64,000 nucleotides of DNA from NCBI RefSeq assembly GCF_000374445.1, contig NZ_KB894409.1, forward strand, positions 124,001 through 188,000. The letters run 5' to 3'. The DNA is from Actinokineospora enzanensis DSM 44649 (GTDB lineage Bacteria > Actinomycetota > Actinomycetes > Mycobacteriales > Pseudonocardiaceae). Below the pieces are notes generated by a model, which saw only the letters and a list, made by a program, of their open reading frames with translations, was not told the DNA's origin and made no database searches. This document shows, one piece after another, positions 34,965 to 43,241 of this stretch. The first letter of the stretch is position 1. Each line of letters opens with the position of its first letter. The position numbers and the translations under genes are program-made.

Positions 34965-35738
34965 GTGTCAAGCGACGACCTGACTTTCGCCCTCCGGTCG
35001 GCCGACGCGGCCGACGCCATCACCCGCGCCCGCTTCCAGGCCCTGGACCTGGTGGTCGAGCGCAAGCCCGACCGCTCCCCGGTGACCGACGCCGACACGG
35101 CGGTGGAGGACGCGGTTCGCGCGCTGCTCGCGGACGCGTACCCGGACGACCGCGTCGCGGGCGAGGAACGCGGCGGCACGGTCGGCGACGGCCGTACCTG
35201 GGTCCTGGACCCGATCGACGGCACGAAGAACTTCCTGCGCGGCGTGCCCGCCTGGGCGACCCTGATCGCCCTGGTCGACTCCGGCGTGCCGGTGGTCGGC
35301 GTGGTGAGTGCCCCGGCCCTGGGCAGGCGCTGGTGGGCGGCACGCGGCGCGGGCGCCTGGGTGAGCCGGGACGGCGGCGAGCCGCGGCGACTGGGCGTCT
35401 CGGGCGTGCGGTCCCTGGCGGACGCCTATTTGTCCACAACGGACCTGAACTCGTGGACCAGGCACCACTCGCGCGAGCGCTACCTGCACCTGACCGAATC
35501 GGTGTGGGAGACGCGCGCGTTCGGCGACTTCTGGCAGCACTGCCTGGTCGCGGAAGGTGCTCTCGACCTGGCGGCCGAGGCCATCGTGAACCCGTGGGAC
35601 GTGGCGCCGCTCCAGGTCCTGGTCGAGGAGGCGGGCGGCCGGTTCACCGACCTGTCGGGCGCGGCCCGGTTCGACGGCGGCAACGTACTCACCTCGAACG
35701 GGCACGTGCACGACGCGGCCCTAGACCTTCTCCGGTAG
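34965..35738 (+). CDS. hisN: Inositol monophosphatase-family phosphatase (HisN-like)
   Basis: This 257-residue Mg-dependent phosphatase shows metal-site motifs: EER near 68 (GEERGG), the hallmark DPIDGTKNFLRG near 83, and WDVAPLQVLVEEAGG near 215. The closest remembered family is actinobacterial histidinol-phosphatase HisN, but an inositol- or nucleotide-phosphatase role cannot be excluded. GTG 34965 is the start that matches the family length. Its 3' end overlaps the convergent immunity-like gene by 18 bp. Confidence 0.8.
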   Translation: MSSDDLTFALRSADAADAITRARFQALDLVVERKPDRSPVTDADTAVEDAVRALLADAYPDDRVAGEERGGTVGDGRTWVLDPIDGTKNFLRGVPAWATLIALVDSGVPVVGVVSAPALGRRWWAARGAGAWVSRDGGEPRRLGVSGVRSLADAYLSTTDLNSWTRHHSRERYLHLTESVWETRAFGDFWQHCLVAEGALDLAAEAIVNPWDVAPLQVLVEEAGGRFTDLSGAARFDGGNVLTSNGHVHDAALDLLR

Positions 35739-35981
35739 CACCCCGACGACCCCGCGCACGACCTGCGACCAGGTGAGCCTGCCGAACAGGTAGTGGCAGG
35801 CCACCTGCTCGTTGTCGAACCGCGCCCAGTCGTAGCGGTTGCCCTGCTCCCGCCAGAACACCTCCCAGTCGCCCGCGTCGTCCACCAGGCACCAGGTGTT
35901 GTCGGCCTCGGCCCCGATGGACACGACGTCGGCGGGAACCCCGATCGCGGCCAACAGTCCGACGATCGACTCGCTGTTCAC
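35721..35981 (-). CDS. Putative immunity protein for the TNT toxin
   Basis: This small acidic protein of 86 residues contains WEVFWREQGNRYDWARFDNEQVACHYLFGRL. A W-x-V-[FY]-x-E-[RQ]-G ... F-[DE]-x-E-x-[AV]-C-x-Y-L pattern is familiar from genes directly downstream of TNT toxins. The GTG start overlaps the toxin stop (GTGA), ensuring co-translation. It probably binds and blocks the NAD+ glycohydrolase in the producing cell; inferred from position, size and motif. Confidence 0.78.
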   Translation of the reverse strand: MNSESIVGLLAAIGVPADVVSIGAEADNTWCLVDDAGDWEVFWREQGNRYDWARFDNEQVACHYLFGRLTWSQVVRGVVGVLPEKV

Positions 35982-38900
35982 AGCTCCTCCAGGAATCCGA
36001 GCGCGACAAGCTCAGCCGCGGAGTGGGTGGTCCGGTACCGCTCGCCGCCGCCGGGCTGCCCGAACCAGGGGGCGGAGACGGCGCGCCAGACGGGGAGATC
36101 GCGCCGCACCCGGTACCGCCGGTAGCCCGCCGTCGCGTGGACGGGTGGGAGCGAGCGGCGGGTGAAGAGGGTGGCGTCGGCGCTGAAGACACGGCCGTCG
36201 GGGGTGCCGAAGCGGTCGAGGGTGGAGTCTGGTGGGAGGAGAAGGGGCTCGCCTTGGGCGGTGCCGCCTTCGGGGTAGATCTCGCCGGGGGGCCAGGCGT
36301 ACTCGGCGCGTTGGGTGCTGTTGGGGTCGAAGGGGCGGACCAGGAACCGACGGTCCCAGTCGCGTTCGTGCTCGCCGCCGAGGGGGTCGTATCCCTCCAG
36401 CAGGTCGAGGGGGACGGCGGCAGCACTACCACCTGTGTCGACGCCCACACCGGGTTCCGGTGCGGAAGCCGGGTTCACGTCCACAGGTTCGCAGGCATCA
36501 GGGTCGCTGGCAGCGGCTTCGTCATCCGAATCGGCGGAGTCGACCAGGGCGGAGTCAGGGTGGTCGCCGGGGGCGAAGCGGAGGCCTGCGGCGTAGTCGA
36601 GTTCGTCGGGTGGGGGTGGGAGTTGGCGGGCGGGACGGCTCGCGGCGGTGGGGAGGTGGCCGATGGGGAACATGTGGACCAGGAACAGGGCCACGGCCGG
36701 GTCGGTGGGGCGGGTGCGCTGGGCGGCGGCTGGAGGCAGTGGCGGCGTGGGCTGGTCGGGGGTCTGTTGGCCGGTTTTGCGTTCCGGTTTGGGGTCGATG
36801 GACCGGGGTGCGGTGGTGTCCGCGTTGTCCGAGCCGAGGAGGGTGCCCGCGATCGGGGCCACGACGAAACCGGCGGCCTGGTCGTCGGGGCGTCTGGCCT
36901 GGTCGGGTTGGTGAGTGGGCTGGTCGGCTCGGGGGTCGGCGGCTCGGATGTCGGTGGCGCGGGGGTCGGCACCGGTGTGTTTGCCGGGGGCCGGGGTGTC
37001 GGACTTCGCGGGGGTGCCTGTCTGGCCTGCGGTCTTGCTGCCTGGTTGCTGGCCGGTGGAACCCTGGCTCGACCCTTGACCGCCTGCCGGGCCTTGGCCG
37101 AGTCCGCCGGGAGTCGGGCGCGCGCCGGCCGGTGCGCCGCCGGGGGCGGGGGCGCTCAGTGGTGAGCCGCCGGTCGGGCCGCTGATGGATGGTGATCCGC
37201 CGAGCACTTGGCCTGCGGGTGCGTTGAGTGGAGCACCGGTCGGGGTGCTGGTGACCGGCTGCGCGAGCGCGGGCTGCGCACCGAGCGTCTGGCCCGGTGC
37301 GTCGAGGACGGCTGCCGAGGCGGCCTGGACGCTGTTGACCGGCATGCCTGCGGGCGGCGTCGGCAGGTGGGCGACGTTGTCCAGGACGTGCCCGGCGTGG
37401 CCTGCGGTGTCGATGACCTGGCCTGCCTGCTGGTCCACCGGACCGCCGGTCACCTGACCAGCGGTATCGACCACGTTCCCGGCATGGCCGCCATGACCAG
37501 GCAGGTCGCCCGCCAACTGGTCGACCGGACCCAACACCCCGCCGTGGCCGTGGCCGGTCACCTGACCGGCAGCGTCCAGCACATTGCCTGGCATCTGATC
37601 CACCGGACCGAGCACATGACCATGACCGGTCACCTGACCTGCGGCATCAACCACACCACCGGCCAGCTGATCGACCGGCCCCAGCAGACCACCCGAGCCA
37701 TGGCCATGCCCGGTCACCTGACCAGCCGTGTCCAACACCCCACCAGCCAGCCGATCCACCGGACCGAGCACACCGCCCGAACCACCATGACCCGTCACCT
37801 GACCTGCGGTATCCAGCACTCCGCCTGCCGGCTGATCAACTGGGCCCAGCAAGCCGCCATGCCCCTGTCCGGCGGTGCCCAACAGACCGCCCGAACCACC
37901 ATGACCCGTCACCTGACCAGCGGTATCCACCACACCGCCTGCCAACTGATCCACCGGACCCAGCAGGCCGCCCGAACCACCATGACCGTGCCCGGTCACC
38001 TGGCCGGCGGTATCCAGCACGCCGCCTGCCAACTGATCCACCGGACCCAACACACCACCATGACCCGCCACCTGCCCGGCAGTGTCAAGCAGCCCACCAG
38101 CCAACTGGTCGGCCGGGCCCAGCACACCGCCATGACCGTGGCCTGTCACCTGGCCAGCGGTATCCAGCACGCCACCAGCCACCTCGTCGACCGGTCCCGG
38201 CAAACCACCATGACCCACTACCTGGCCGGCGGCATCGACCCTGCCCCCGGCACTCTGACCCACCGGCCCACCATGACCCGTCACCTGCCCGGCAGTGTCG
38301 ACCACGCCACCGACCAACTGATCGACCGGACCCAGCAGACCACCGGAACCGTCGCCCACCCGACCGCCGGTGCCGACCATTTTCCCTTGCTGGTCAACGG
38401 GTCCGTGGCCAACAGTGTCGAGCACGCCCCCAGCCGACTTGTCCACCGGGCTCAACAGCCCGCCCCCGTGGCCACCGGTCACGTTCCCCGTCAACCGGTC
38501 CACCGGCGACACACCAGCGCCAGAGTCCACACCAGACTGTCCACTATGAACACCAGGGTTCGCGTTCACGACATCGTTGACGGTGTGGATGTCCGCGCCA
38601 CCGGCATGAACCGACGACACCAGGGTGTTGTGGATGTTGGCCACGTTCGCCGCCGTGCCGCGGACCGCCGTGTCCAGACCGAGCAACGCGTTCGGGTTGC
38701 CCGCCGCGGCGGCGGTGTGTGCGGCGTCCGTGTTCTTGGCCAGGTCGACCAGGTGGCGGACGATCTCGACCTTGGCGGCGCCGATCTGGTCGGCGGCCCG
38801 TTCCAGTCGGTCGGCGGCCGCGGCGCAGCCGGTGACGGTCTCGGTGAGGTGGCCGGAGTCGGGGCGTACGAAGGTGGACCAGTGCCTGCCAGCGGCGTCG

Positions 38901-39094
38901 GCGGTGTCGCCCTCGATGGTGGACAGGGCGGTGTGTGCGGTGCTGTCGGCCTCGCCGGTCAGCGCCGACATGCGGGTGCCCGCGTCGCGCCAGGCCTGGG
39001 CGGCCTCGCGCATGCGGTCCTCGTCGGCGTCCGGCCAGCGCACCCCGGCCGCGGCGGCGGCGTCGGCCAGTTCCGGTGGCAGCTCGATTCCCAT
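35978..39094 (-). CDS. CpnT-like polymorphic toxin with C-terminal TNT domain
   Basis: 1038 residues. Residues 1-~160 are helical like WXG100/PPE-type secretion domains. ~190-545 hold about 18 imperfect ~20-25-residue repeats based on GPVDQLAGGVLDTAGQVTGHG. ~545-870 is a Pro/Gly/Ala linker. The last ~110 residues form a TNT domain (DUF4237): YAWPPGEIYPEGG, LDRFGTPDGRVFS, RSLPP and the signature APWFGQPGGG with the conserved Gln. In CpnT this domain hydrolyses NAD+. Upstream YbaB- and WXG-like genes suggest type VII export. ATG 39094 follows GGGAGG. Confidence 0.88.
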   Translation of the reverse strand: MGIELPPELADAAAAAGVRWPDADEDRMREAAQAWRDAGTRMSALTGEADSTAHTALSTIEGDTADAAGRHWSTFVRPDSGHLTETVTGCAAAADRLERAADQIGAAKVEIVRHLVDLAKNTDAAHTAAAAGNPNALLGLDTAVRGTAANVANIHNTLVSSVHAGGADIHTVNDVVNANPGVHSGQSGVDSGAGVSPVDRLTGNVTGGHGGGLLSPVDKSAGGVLDTVGHGPVDQQGKMVGTGGRVGDGSGGLLGPVDQLVGGVVDTAGQVTGHGGPVGQSAGGRVDAAGQVVGHGGLPGPVDEVAGGVLDTAGQVTGHGHGGVLGPADQLAGGLLDTAGQVAGHGGVLGPVDQLAGGVLDTAGQVTGHGHGGSGGLLGPVDQLAGGVVDTAGQVTGHGGSGGLLGTAGQGHGGLLGPVDQPAGGVLDTAGQVTGHGGSGGVLGPVDRLAGGVLDTAGQVTGHGHGSGGLLGPVDQLAGGVVDAAGQVTGHGHVLGPVDQMPGNVLDAAGQVTGHGHGGVLGPVDQLAGDLPGHGGHAGNVVDTAGQVTGGPVDQQAGQVIDTAGHAGHVLDNVAHLPTPPAGMPVNSVQAASAAVLDAPGQTLGAQPALAQPVTSTPTGAPLNAPAGQVLGGSPSISGPTGGSPLSAPAPGGAPAGARPTPGGLGQGPAGGQGSSQGSTGQQPGSKTAGQTGTPAKSDTPAPGKHTGADPRATDIRAADPRADQPTHQPDQARRPDDQAAGFVVAPIAGTLLGSDNADTTAPRSIDPKPERKTGQQTPDQPTPPLPPAAAQRTRPTDPAVALFLVHMFPIGHLPTAASRPARQLPPPPDELDYAAGLRFAPGDHPDSALVDSADSDDEAAASDPDACEPVDVNPASAPEPGVGVDTGGSAAAVPLDLLEGYDPLGGEHERDWDRRFLVRPFDPNSTQRAEYAWPPGEIYPEGGTAQGEPLLLPPDSTLDRFGTPDGRVFSADATLFTRRSLPPVHATAGYRRYRVRRDLPVWRAVSAPWFGQPGGGERYRTTHSAAELVALGFLEEL

Positions 39095-39126
39095 CAGCCC
39101 TCCCCAGTGGTCACGGTGCAGGCTCC

Positions 39127-39441
39127 CTAGGCGTCGGCCGAGTCGAGCGCGGTGGCGTTGGCGGTGTCGGTGTCGCGGTAGGCGTGCGCGGTGTCGTGGA
39201 AGCGGCCGCCGACGTCGCCGAGCCTGGCGGGCAGGCCGCCGAGCGCGGTGAGCGTGCGGTCGGCCGGGGCGGTGTGCGCGGCCGCGAAGCTGTGGCCGAC
39301 GTCGTCGGTGCCCCAGCAGTCGCCCGCGGCGGCGAGCCGGTCGGCCAGCTCGCGGTGGATGGCCCCGGCGCGTTCGGCGTACCCGTCGAAGTGTCCGGCG
39401 CGGTCCGCGAGCCGGGCGGCGTCGGCCTGGAAGCGGTCCAT
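39127..39441 (-). CDS. WXG100-like type VII secretion target
   Basis: This 104-residue helical protein has a central CWGTDDVGHSFAAAH, where W-G takes the place of the WXG turn, between two long helices (FQADAARLADRAGHFDGYAERAGAIHRELADRL and a C-terminal helix). ATG 39441 overlaps the upstream stop (TGATG) and follows GGAGG. It probably pairs with the N-terminal domain of the toxin during export. Confidence 0.78.
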   Translation of the reverse strand: MDRFQADAARLADRAGHFDGYAERAGAIHRELADRLAAAGDCWGTDDVGHSFAAAHTAPADRTLTALGGLPARLGDVGGRFHDTAHAYRDTDTANATALDSADA

Positions 39442-39878
39442 CACGGCCTCCTCGGGGTGCCCGGCTCCAGCCAGGCGACGTGCTCGAAGCTGTCCTCGTC
39501 GGCGGCCACCCGCGGCGGTGCCAGGTCGGCGGGCGCCAGGTCGGCGGTGCCCCGCAGCAGTGCCTCGGGATCGGTCCCGGACGGCAGCACCGGGGCGACC
39601 GCGTGCCCGGCCGCCCGCGCGGCCAGCGCGTCGGCCGCGGCGGCGGTCCGGACGATCACCGCGGCCAGCTCGGCAGGCCGGTGCACCCGGTACGCGTCGT
39701 CGTGCAGCCGCAGCCCGGTCAGCACCCCCTGGGCCGACACGGTCGCGGTGACCAGGCCGCACGGGCTGGTCACCGACTCGCTGATCGCCGCCAACGCCCG
39801 GTGCACCTCGGCCAGCTGGTCGCGCCCGCGCCGGTACTCGGCGACGAGCTCGTCGACCTGGGCTCGGTGGTCAGCCAC
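39441..39878 (-). CDS. YbaB/EbfC-like protein
   Basis: This protein has 145 residues from GTG 39878 (AAGGAGA upstream; GTG 39881 is adjacent). It has an N-terminal coiled helix (AQVDELVAEYRRGRDQLAEVHRALAAI), a beta section (VTATVSAQGVLTGLRLHDDAYR) and a C-terminal helix, the fold order of YbaB nucleoid proteins. In actinobacteria such proteins often precede WXG-toxin operons, where their job is unclear. First gene of the toxin operon. Confidence 0.75.
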   Translation of the reverse strand: MADHRAQVDELVAEYRRGRDQLAEVHRALAAISESVTSPCGLVTATVSAQGVLTGLRLHDDAYRVHRPAELAAVIVRTAAAADALAARAAGHAVAPVLPSGTDPEALLRGTADLAPADLAPPRVAADEDSFEHVAWLEPGTPRRP

Positions 39879-40088
39879 CACGCTCTCCTTCTGGCTCGGC
39901 ACAGTCCCGGGCACGCGTTGGACGCCGCACCCCCGCCGGTGGTTCCCGACCGTTCGGGTGATGTCCCGGGGACGTACCACCACAACGCCCGGCCCCATCG
40001 CCCGGTGACGGTCTAAATGCGATTGACGCGCCTCCCGGGCGCCGGTCAGGATATGACCAGCACACCGGCGAGACAGAGGGGGAACACG

Positions 40089-40130
40089 ATGTCGATCTAC
40101 TCGTACCCCGCTGAGTCATCCTCCCGCTGA
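40089..40130 (+). CDS. Possible 13-residue peptide
   Basis: ATG with GAGGGGG nearby encodes MSIYSYPAESSSR before a TGA. It lies 210 bp upstream of the YbaB-like start on the other strand and 28 bp before the tRNA cluster. It may be a chance ORF or a short leader peptide; only the ribosome-binding site supports it. Confidence 0.25.
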   Translation: MSIYSYPAESSSR

Positions 40131-40158
40131 CGCCGTCACCGGCCTCGGCGGGAGCAGA

Positions 40159-40394
40159 GGCCGATGCGACTGCTGGCTAGTGGTGCGACCCAGAACGTCG
40201 GCCGTGTATCGGCGGGTCCACGGCGTGTCTGGCGGTGCCGCCGGAGCGGCCTCGTACTGGATGTACTTGGTCGTTTCCGGCGGTGCCGTCAGGCACGTCG
40301 TGGGCGGGTCGAGACATGGTCGACGTTCTGGGTCGCACCACTAGGTCGCCGCACTTTCATTGCGGAAGACCGGGATCGATACCCGGATCGGTCA
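40159..40394 (+). pseudogene. tRNA-Glu(TTC)-like gene interrupted by a MITE in the D-loop
   Basis: The 3' part folds well: anticodon arm CCGCA-CTTTCAT-TGCGG (anticodon TTC, 40356-40358), variable AAGA, T arm CCGGG/CCCGG with loop ATCGATA, then ATCGGTC and A. The 5' part GGCCGAT-GC-GACT-GCTGG lies before the MITE; GGCCGAT pairs with ATCGGTC (one G-U) and GACT with GGTC after it. Removing the element leaves about 72 nt. U8 and A14 are missing and T54 is A, so it may have been decaying or is atypical. Confidence 0.5.
40177..40344 (+). mobile_element. 168-bp MITE, copy A
   Basis: It begins CTAGTGGTGCGACCCAGAAC and ends with the complement of that sequence; the terminal inverted repeats are about 24 bp with CTAG at each outer edge. 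No ORF for a transposase. Copy B at 45332-45498 is its inverse complement with about four differences, one a 1-bp deletion. TA or CTAG target preference suggests an IS5/IS427- or Tc1-like parent; inferred. Confidence 0.88.
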
Positions 40395-40410
40395 CTGAAA
40401 CTCACACCAA

Positions 40411-40482
40411 AGCGCGTTGGTCCAGCGGAATGGATACCGGACTCTCAATTCGGAGACGCGGGTTCGACTCCCGTACGCGCTA
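40411..40482 (+). tRNA. tRNA-Glu (anticodon CTC), unusual acceptor
   Basis: Full cloverleaf: acceptor AGCGCGT/ACGCGCT (7 bp), D arm GTCC/GGAT with loop AGCGGAAT, anticodon arm CCGGA-CTCTCAA-TTCGG (anticodon CTC at 40444-40446), T arm GCGGG-TTCGACT-CCCGT, discriminator A; no encoded CCA. A1-U72 is unusual for tRNA-Glu, so identity is from the anticodon only. Confidence 0.8.
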
Positions 40483-40486
40483 CTCA

Positions 40487-40574
40487 GGAGGATTGGCCGA
40501 GCGGTAAGGCAGCTGTCTCGAAAACAGTGGTCGACGTGATGAGCGTCGCGCAGGTTCGATCCCTGCATCCTCCG
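40487..40574 (+). tRNA. tRNA-Ser (anticodon CGA)
   Basis: 88 nt. Acceptor GGAGGAT/ATCCTCC, anticodon arm GCTGT-CTCGAAA-ACAGT, long class II variable arm (GTCGACGTGATGAGCGTCGC region), T arm GCAGG-TTCGATC-CCTGC, discriminator G. Four nt after tRNA-Glu. Confidence 0.95.
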
Positions 40575-40587
40575 CCAGACAACACCA

Positions 40588-41529
40588 CTAGCCCCGCAGG
40601 GCTCGAACCACTCGGGACGGGCTGGGACGATCCAGCTTGGTCGCCATCCAGGCACTGGTATCCACGAGCAGATCCAGATCGACGCCGGTCTCGATGCCCA
40701 AACCGTCGAGCATCCAGACCAGGTCCTCGGTGGCCAGGTTCCCGGTCGCGGATTCCGCATACGGGCAGCCGCCCAAACCGCCCGCGGACGAATCGACCGT
40801 GGTCACGCCCAACCGAAGCGCCGCAAGGGTGTTCGACAACGCCTGGCCATACGTGTCGTGAAAGTGGACGGCCACATCGGACACCGGCACGCCCGCCGCC
40901 ACCACCGCGCCCACGACAGCCTCGACCTGCCCCGGCGTAGCGACCCCGATGGTGTCCCCCAAGGACAGTTGCGAGCACCCCATCGACATCAACCGGCCAC
41001 CGACCGCGGCCACCTGTTCCGCCGCGACCGCCCCTTCCCAGGGGTCCCCGAAACACATCGACACATACGCGCGGACATCCAGCCCCTCAGCGCGGGCCCG
41101 CGCCACCACCGGCTCGAACATGGCGAACTGCTCGTCCAGTGTCCGATTCAGATTCCGGTTGGCGAAGGTCTCGGTGGCACTGCCGAAGATGGCGATGTGC
41201 CGGACCCCGGCCGCCAGCGCGCGGTCCAGACCACGCTCATTCGGGACTAGCACCGGATAACGGACACCGTCCACAAAGTCCAGCCGGGACAACAGCTCCT
41301 CGGCGTCCGCCAGCTGCGGCACCCATTTGGGGTGCACGAAGCTGGTCGCCTCCAGCACCCCAAGGCCCGCGGCCGCGAGCCGGGCGAGGAACTCCAGCTT
41401 CACCTCGACCGGCACGACCGCCGACTCGTTCTGCAGCCCGTCCCGGGCGCCGACCTCCCAGATGGTGACCCGCTCCGGCAGGCCGTCGGCCCGAACCTCG
41501 GCGGGCAGACCGACCTCCCGGGCACCCAT
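40588..41529 (-). CDS. Hydroxymethylglutaryl-CoA lyase
   Basis: This 313-residue TIM-barrel HMGL-like enzyme cleaves HMG-CoA to acetyl-CoA and acetoacetate, usually in leucine breakdown. The N-terminal [10 protein letters not shown] carries the metal-binding Asp, [10 protein letters not shown] the metal His residues, and [19 protein letters not shown] the catalytic Cys signature. Its TAG stop lies in CTAGTGGTG on the minus strand. It starts 3 bp after the PH-domain gene stop. Confidence 0.93.
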   Translation of the reverse strand: MGAREVGLPAEVRADGLPERVTIWEVGARDGLQNESAVVPVEVKLEFLARLAAAGLGVLEATSFVHPKWVPQLADAEELLSRLDFVDGVRYPVLVPNERGLDRALAAGVRHIAIFGSATETFANRNLNRTLDEQFAMFEPVVARARAEGLDVRAYVSMCFGDPWEGAVAAEQVAAVGGRLMSMGCSQLSLGDTIGVATPGQVEAVVGAVVAAGVPVSDVAVHFHDTYGQALSNTLAALRLGVTTVDSSAGGLGGCPYAESATGNLATEDLVWMLDGLGIETGVDLDLLVDTSAWMATKLDRPSPSRVVRALRG

Positions 41530-41531
41530 GG

Positions 41532-42092
41532 TCAGCGCCGTCCCTGGTGGCCCTGGTCGGGGAACTCGCGGGTCTGACCGCCCTGACCGCCCTGGTGGAA
41601 GTCGTCGTACGGGTTGTCGTTGACCTCGCGGTAGAGCAGCGTGTGCACCTTCTCCACGTTCGGGATGTCGTCGAACTCCAGCGGCTCCTGCGAGCTGGAC
41701 TCGATGATCAGCGTGCCGCAGCCGACGATCCGGTCGATCAGGCCGTGTTCGAACCGGACACTGCTGATCCGGGCCAGCGGGATGTCGATCCCGGTGCGCT
41801 TGATCACGCCCATCCGGAACATCACCCGGTCGGTGGTGACGATGAAGTGCGTGGTGCGCCAGCGCACGAACGGCACGAAGAAGCCCCAGACGATCGCGAC
41901 CAGCGCGACCACGCCGATGGCGATCCAGGCGATCATCTTCCAGGAGGTGTCCTGGGCGAGGATGGCCAGCCAGATGCCCGCACCGATCGTGACGACCAGG
42001 ATCAGGTAGGGCAGCAGCAGCATCTTCCAGTGGGGGTGCTTGTGCAGCACGACCTGCTCGCCCTGGCTGAGCACGTCGTCGGGGTAAGCCAC
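41532..42092 (-). CDS. PH-domain (bacterial YdbS-like) membrane protein
   Basis: This 186-residue protein has an N-terminal [16 protein letters not shown], two membrane helices ([20 protein letters not shown] and [21 protein letters not shown]), then a PH-like domain with [19 protein letters not shown] and [15 protein letters not shown]. The tail is Gln/Gly/His-rich. GTG 42092 follows GGGAGGAC. Same position relative to birA as M. tuberculosis Rv3278c. Role unknown. Confidence 0.88.
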   Translation of the reverse strand: MAYPDDVLSQGEQVVLHKHPHWKMLLLPYLILVVTIGAGIWLAILAQDTSWKMIAWIAIGVVALVAIVWGFFVPFVRWRTTHFIVTTDRVMFRMGVIKRTGIDIPLARISSVRFEHGLIDRIVGCGTLIIESSSQEPLEFDDIPNVEKVHTLLYREVNDNPYDDFHQGGQGGQTREFPDQGHQGRR

Positions 42093-42206
42093 GGTGTCCT
42101 CCCGATCATCACTGATGACGCGGTAACGGTACTCGGCGGAGGCCGGTCCGGGCGGGACCATCCGACGATCCGATCCGAAACCGGCTGTGCTGTCCGCCGG
42201 GAGCGC

Positions 42207-43010
42207 TCACGAAGTGGGACGAACGTGCACGACATCGCCCGCCGAGATGGTCCGCGCGGTGCCCGCGACATCGAGCACCAGCCGCCCGTCGGCGTCCACG
42301 TCGGTGGCGAGCCCTTGCAGGTCGGTGCCGTCCGGCAGCTCCACCCGGACCCGCTGCCCGAGCGTGGCGCAATTGCTCCGATACGACGCGAGCAACCCGG
42401 ACGTGACCAGGTCACCCTGCGCACCGCGCCAGGACCGCTCCGCCTCATCGAAGGCTCGGAGCAAGGCGATGGCGATGTCGGTGCGATCGCCGCTGCCGCC
42501 TTCCTGGGCCAGCGAGGTGGGCGGCAGACCGCCGGGCCCGACCGGCACCTCGGCGGGCAACGGGGCGACATTGAGGCCGATGCCCAGGACCACGACCGGG
42601 TCCGCGCCACCGGACTCGGCCAGCACCCCGGCGCACTTGGCCATCCCCGCCCCCGCGAGCAGGTCGTTCGGCCACTTCAACCCGGCGATGACACCCGCGT
42701 GCCTGGCCGTGCGCACCAACGCGACTCCGGCGACCAACGCGAGCGACCCGTACCGGTGGACGGGCACGTTCGCGGGCCGCAGCAACACGCTCAGGTAGAG
42801 CCCGGACCCGGCGGGCGACACCCAGCTCCGGGCCCGCCGCCCCCGCCCCGCGGTCTGTTCCTCGGCGATCAGCACGGTCCGGTCGGCGGCCCCGGCCGCG
42901 GCGGCGGCCATCAGGTCGGCATTGGTGGACCCGGTGGACCCGACCACGTCCAACACGGCATACGGCCCGACCAACGCCGCCCGCAGTCCCTCGACGTCGA
43001 GTGCTGCCAT
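42207..43010 (-). CDS. birA: Biotin-[acetyl-CoA-carboxylase] ligase
   Basis: This 267-residue enzyme attaches biotin to the BCCP domain of AccA3. GSTNADL begins the domain; the biotin/ATP loop is [20 protein letters not shown], with KWPNDLL and GIGLNV following, then a small C-terminal SH3-like domain. It has no N-terminal HTH, so it is a mono-functional ligase. ATG 43010 is preferred; GTG 43019 is in frame. Divergent from accD5. Confidence 0.94.
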   Translation of the reverse strand: MAALDVEGLRAALVGPYAVLDVVGSTGSTNADLMAAAAAGAADRTVLIAEEQTAGRGRRARSWVSPAGSGLYLSVLLRPANVPVHRYGSLALVAGVALVRTARHAGVIAGLKWPNDLLAGAGMAKCAGVLAESGGADPVVVLGIGLNVAPLPAEVPVGPGGLPPTSLAQEGGSGDRTDIAIALLRAFDEAERSWRGAQGDLVTSGLLASYRSNCATLGQRVRVELPDGTDLQGLATDVDADGRLVLDVAGTARTISAGDVVHVRPTS

Positions 43011-43241
43011 GCCGACCACCCTAGGGCCAGCCCAGCCCGGGAACCAGGAGCGATCGGACAGGCGAATCCGGAACGCTCCGACGGACAGGCAGCCTTCCCC
43101 CGGGACCGACCGGTCGGAGCAGGATCAGCCGGACCCCGGGGTGGGCCGTGCACACTCTGCGACCTCCACCGCGGTCGAGGTCAACCAGGTGTGACCCACG
43201 CCCCGCCGCCGATCCCGCGCACCGCCACTACTCTCCGAACC

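Noticed and set aside
37414..38500. Regular repeats inside the toxin gene as a possible CRISPR array
   Set aside because: The repeats are in frame, encode a protein repeat, vary in length and have no unique spacers.
40177..40344. Insertion in the tRNA-Glu-like gene as a self-splicing intron
   Set aside because: A second copy lies in an intergenic gap and the ends are terminal inverted repeats, so it is a transposable element; introns usually lie in the anticodon loop.
41547..43241. Long plus-strand frame continuous with accD5
   Set aside because: Antisense to the PH-domain protein and birA; AccD5 similarity begins at ATG 43242.
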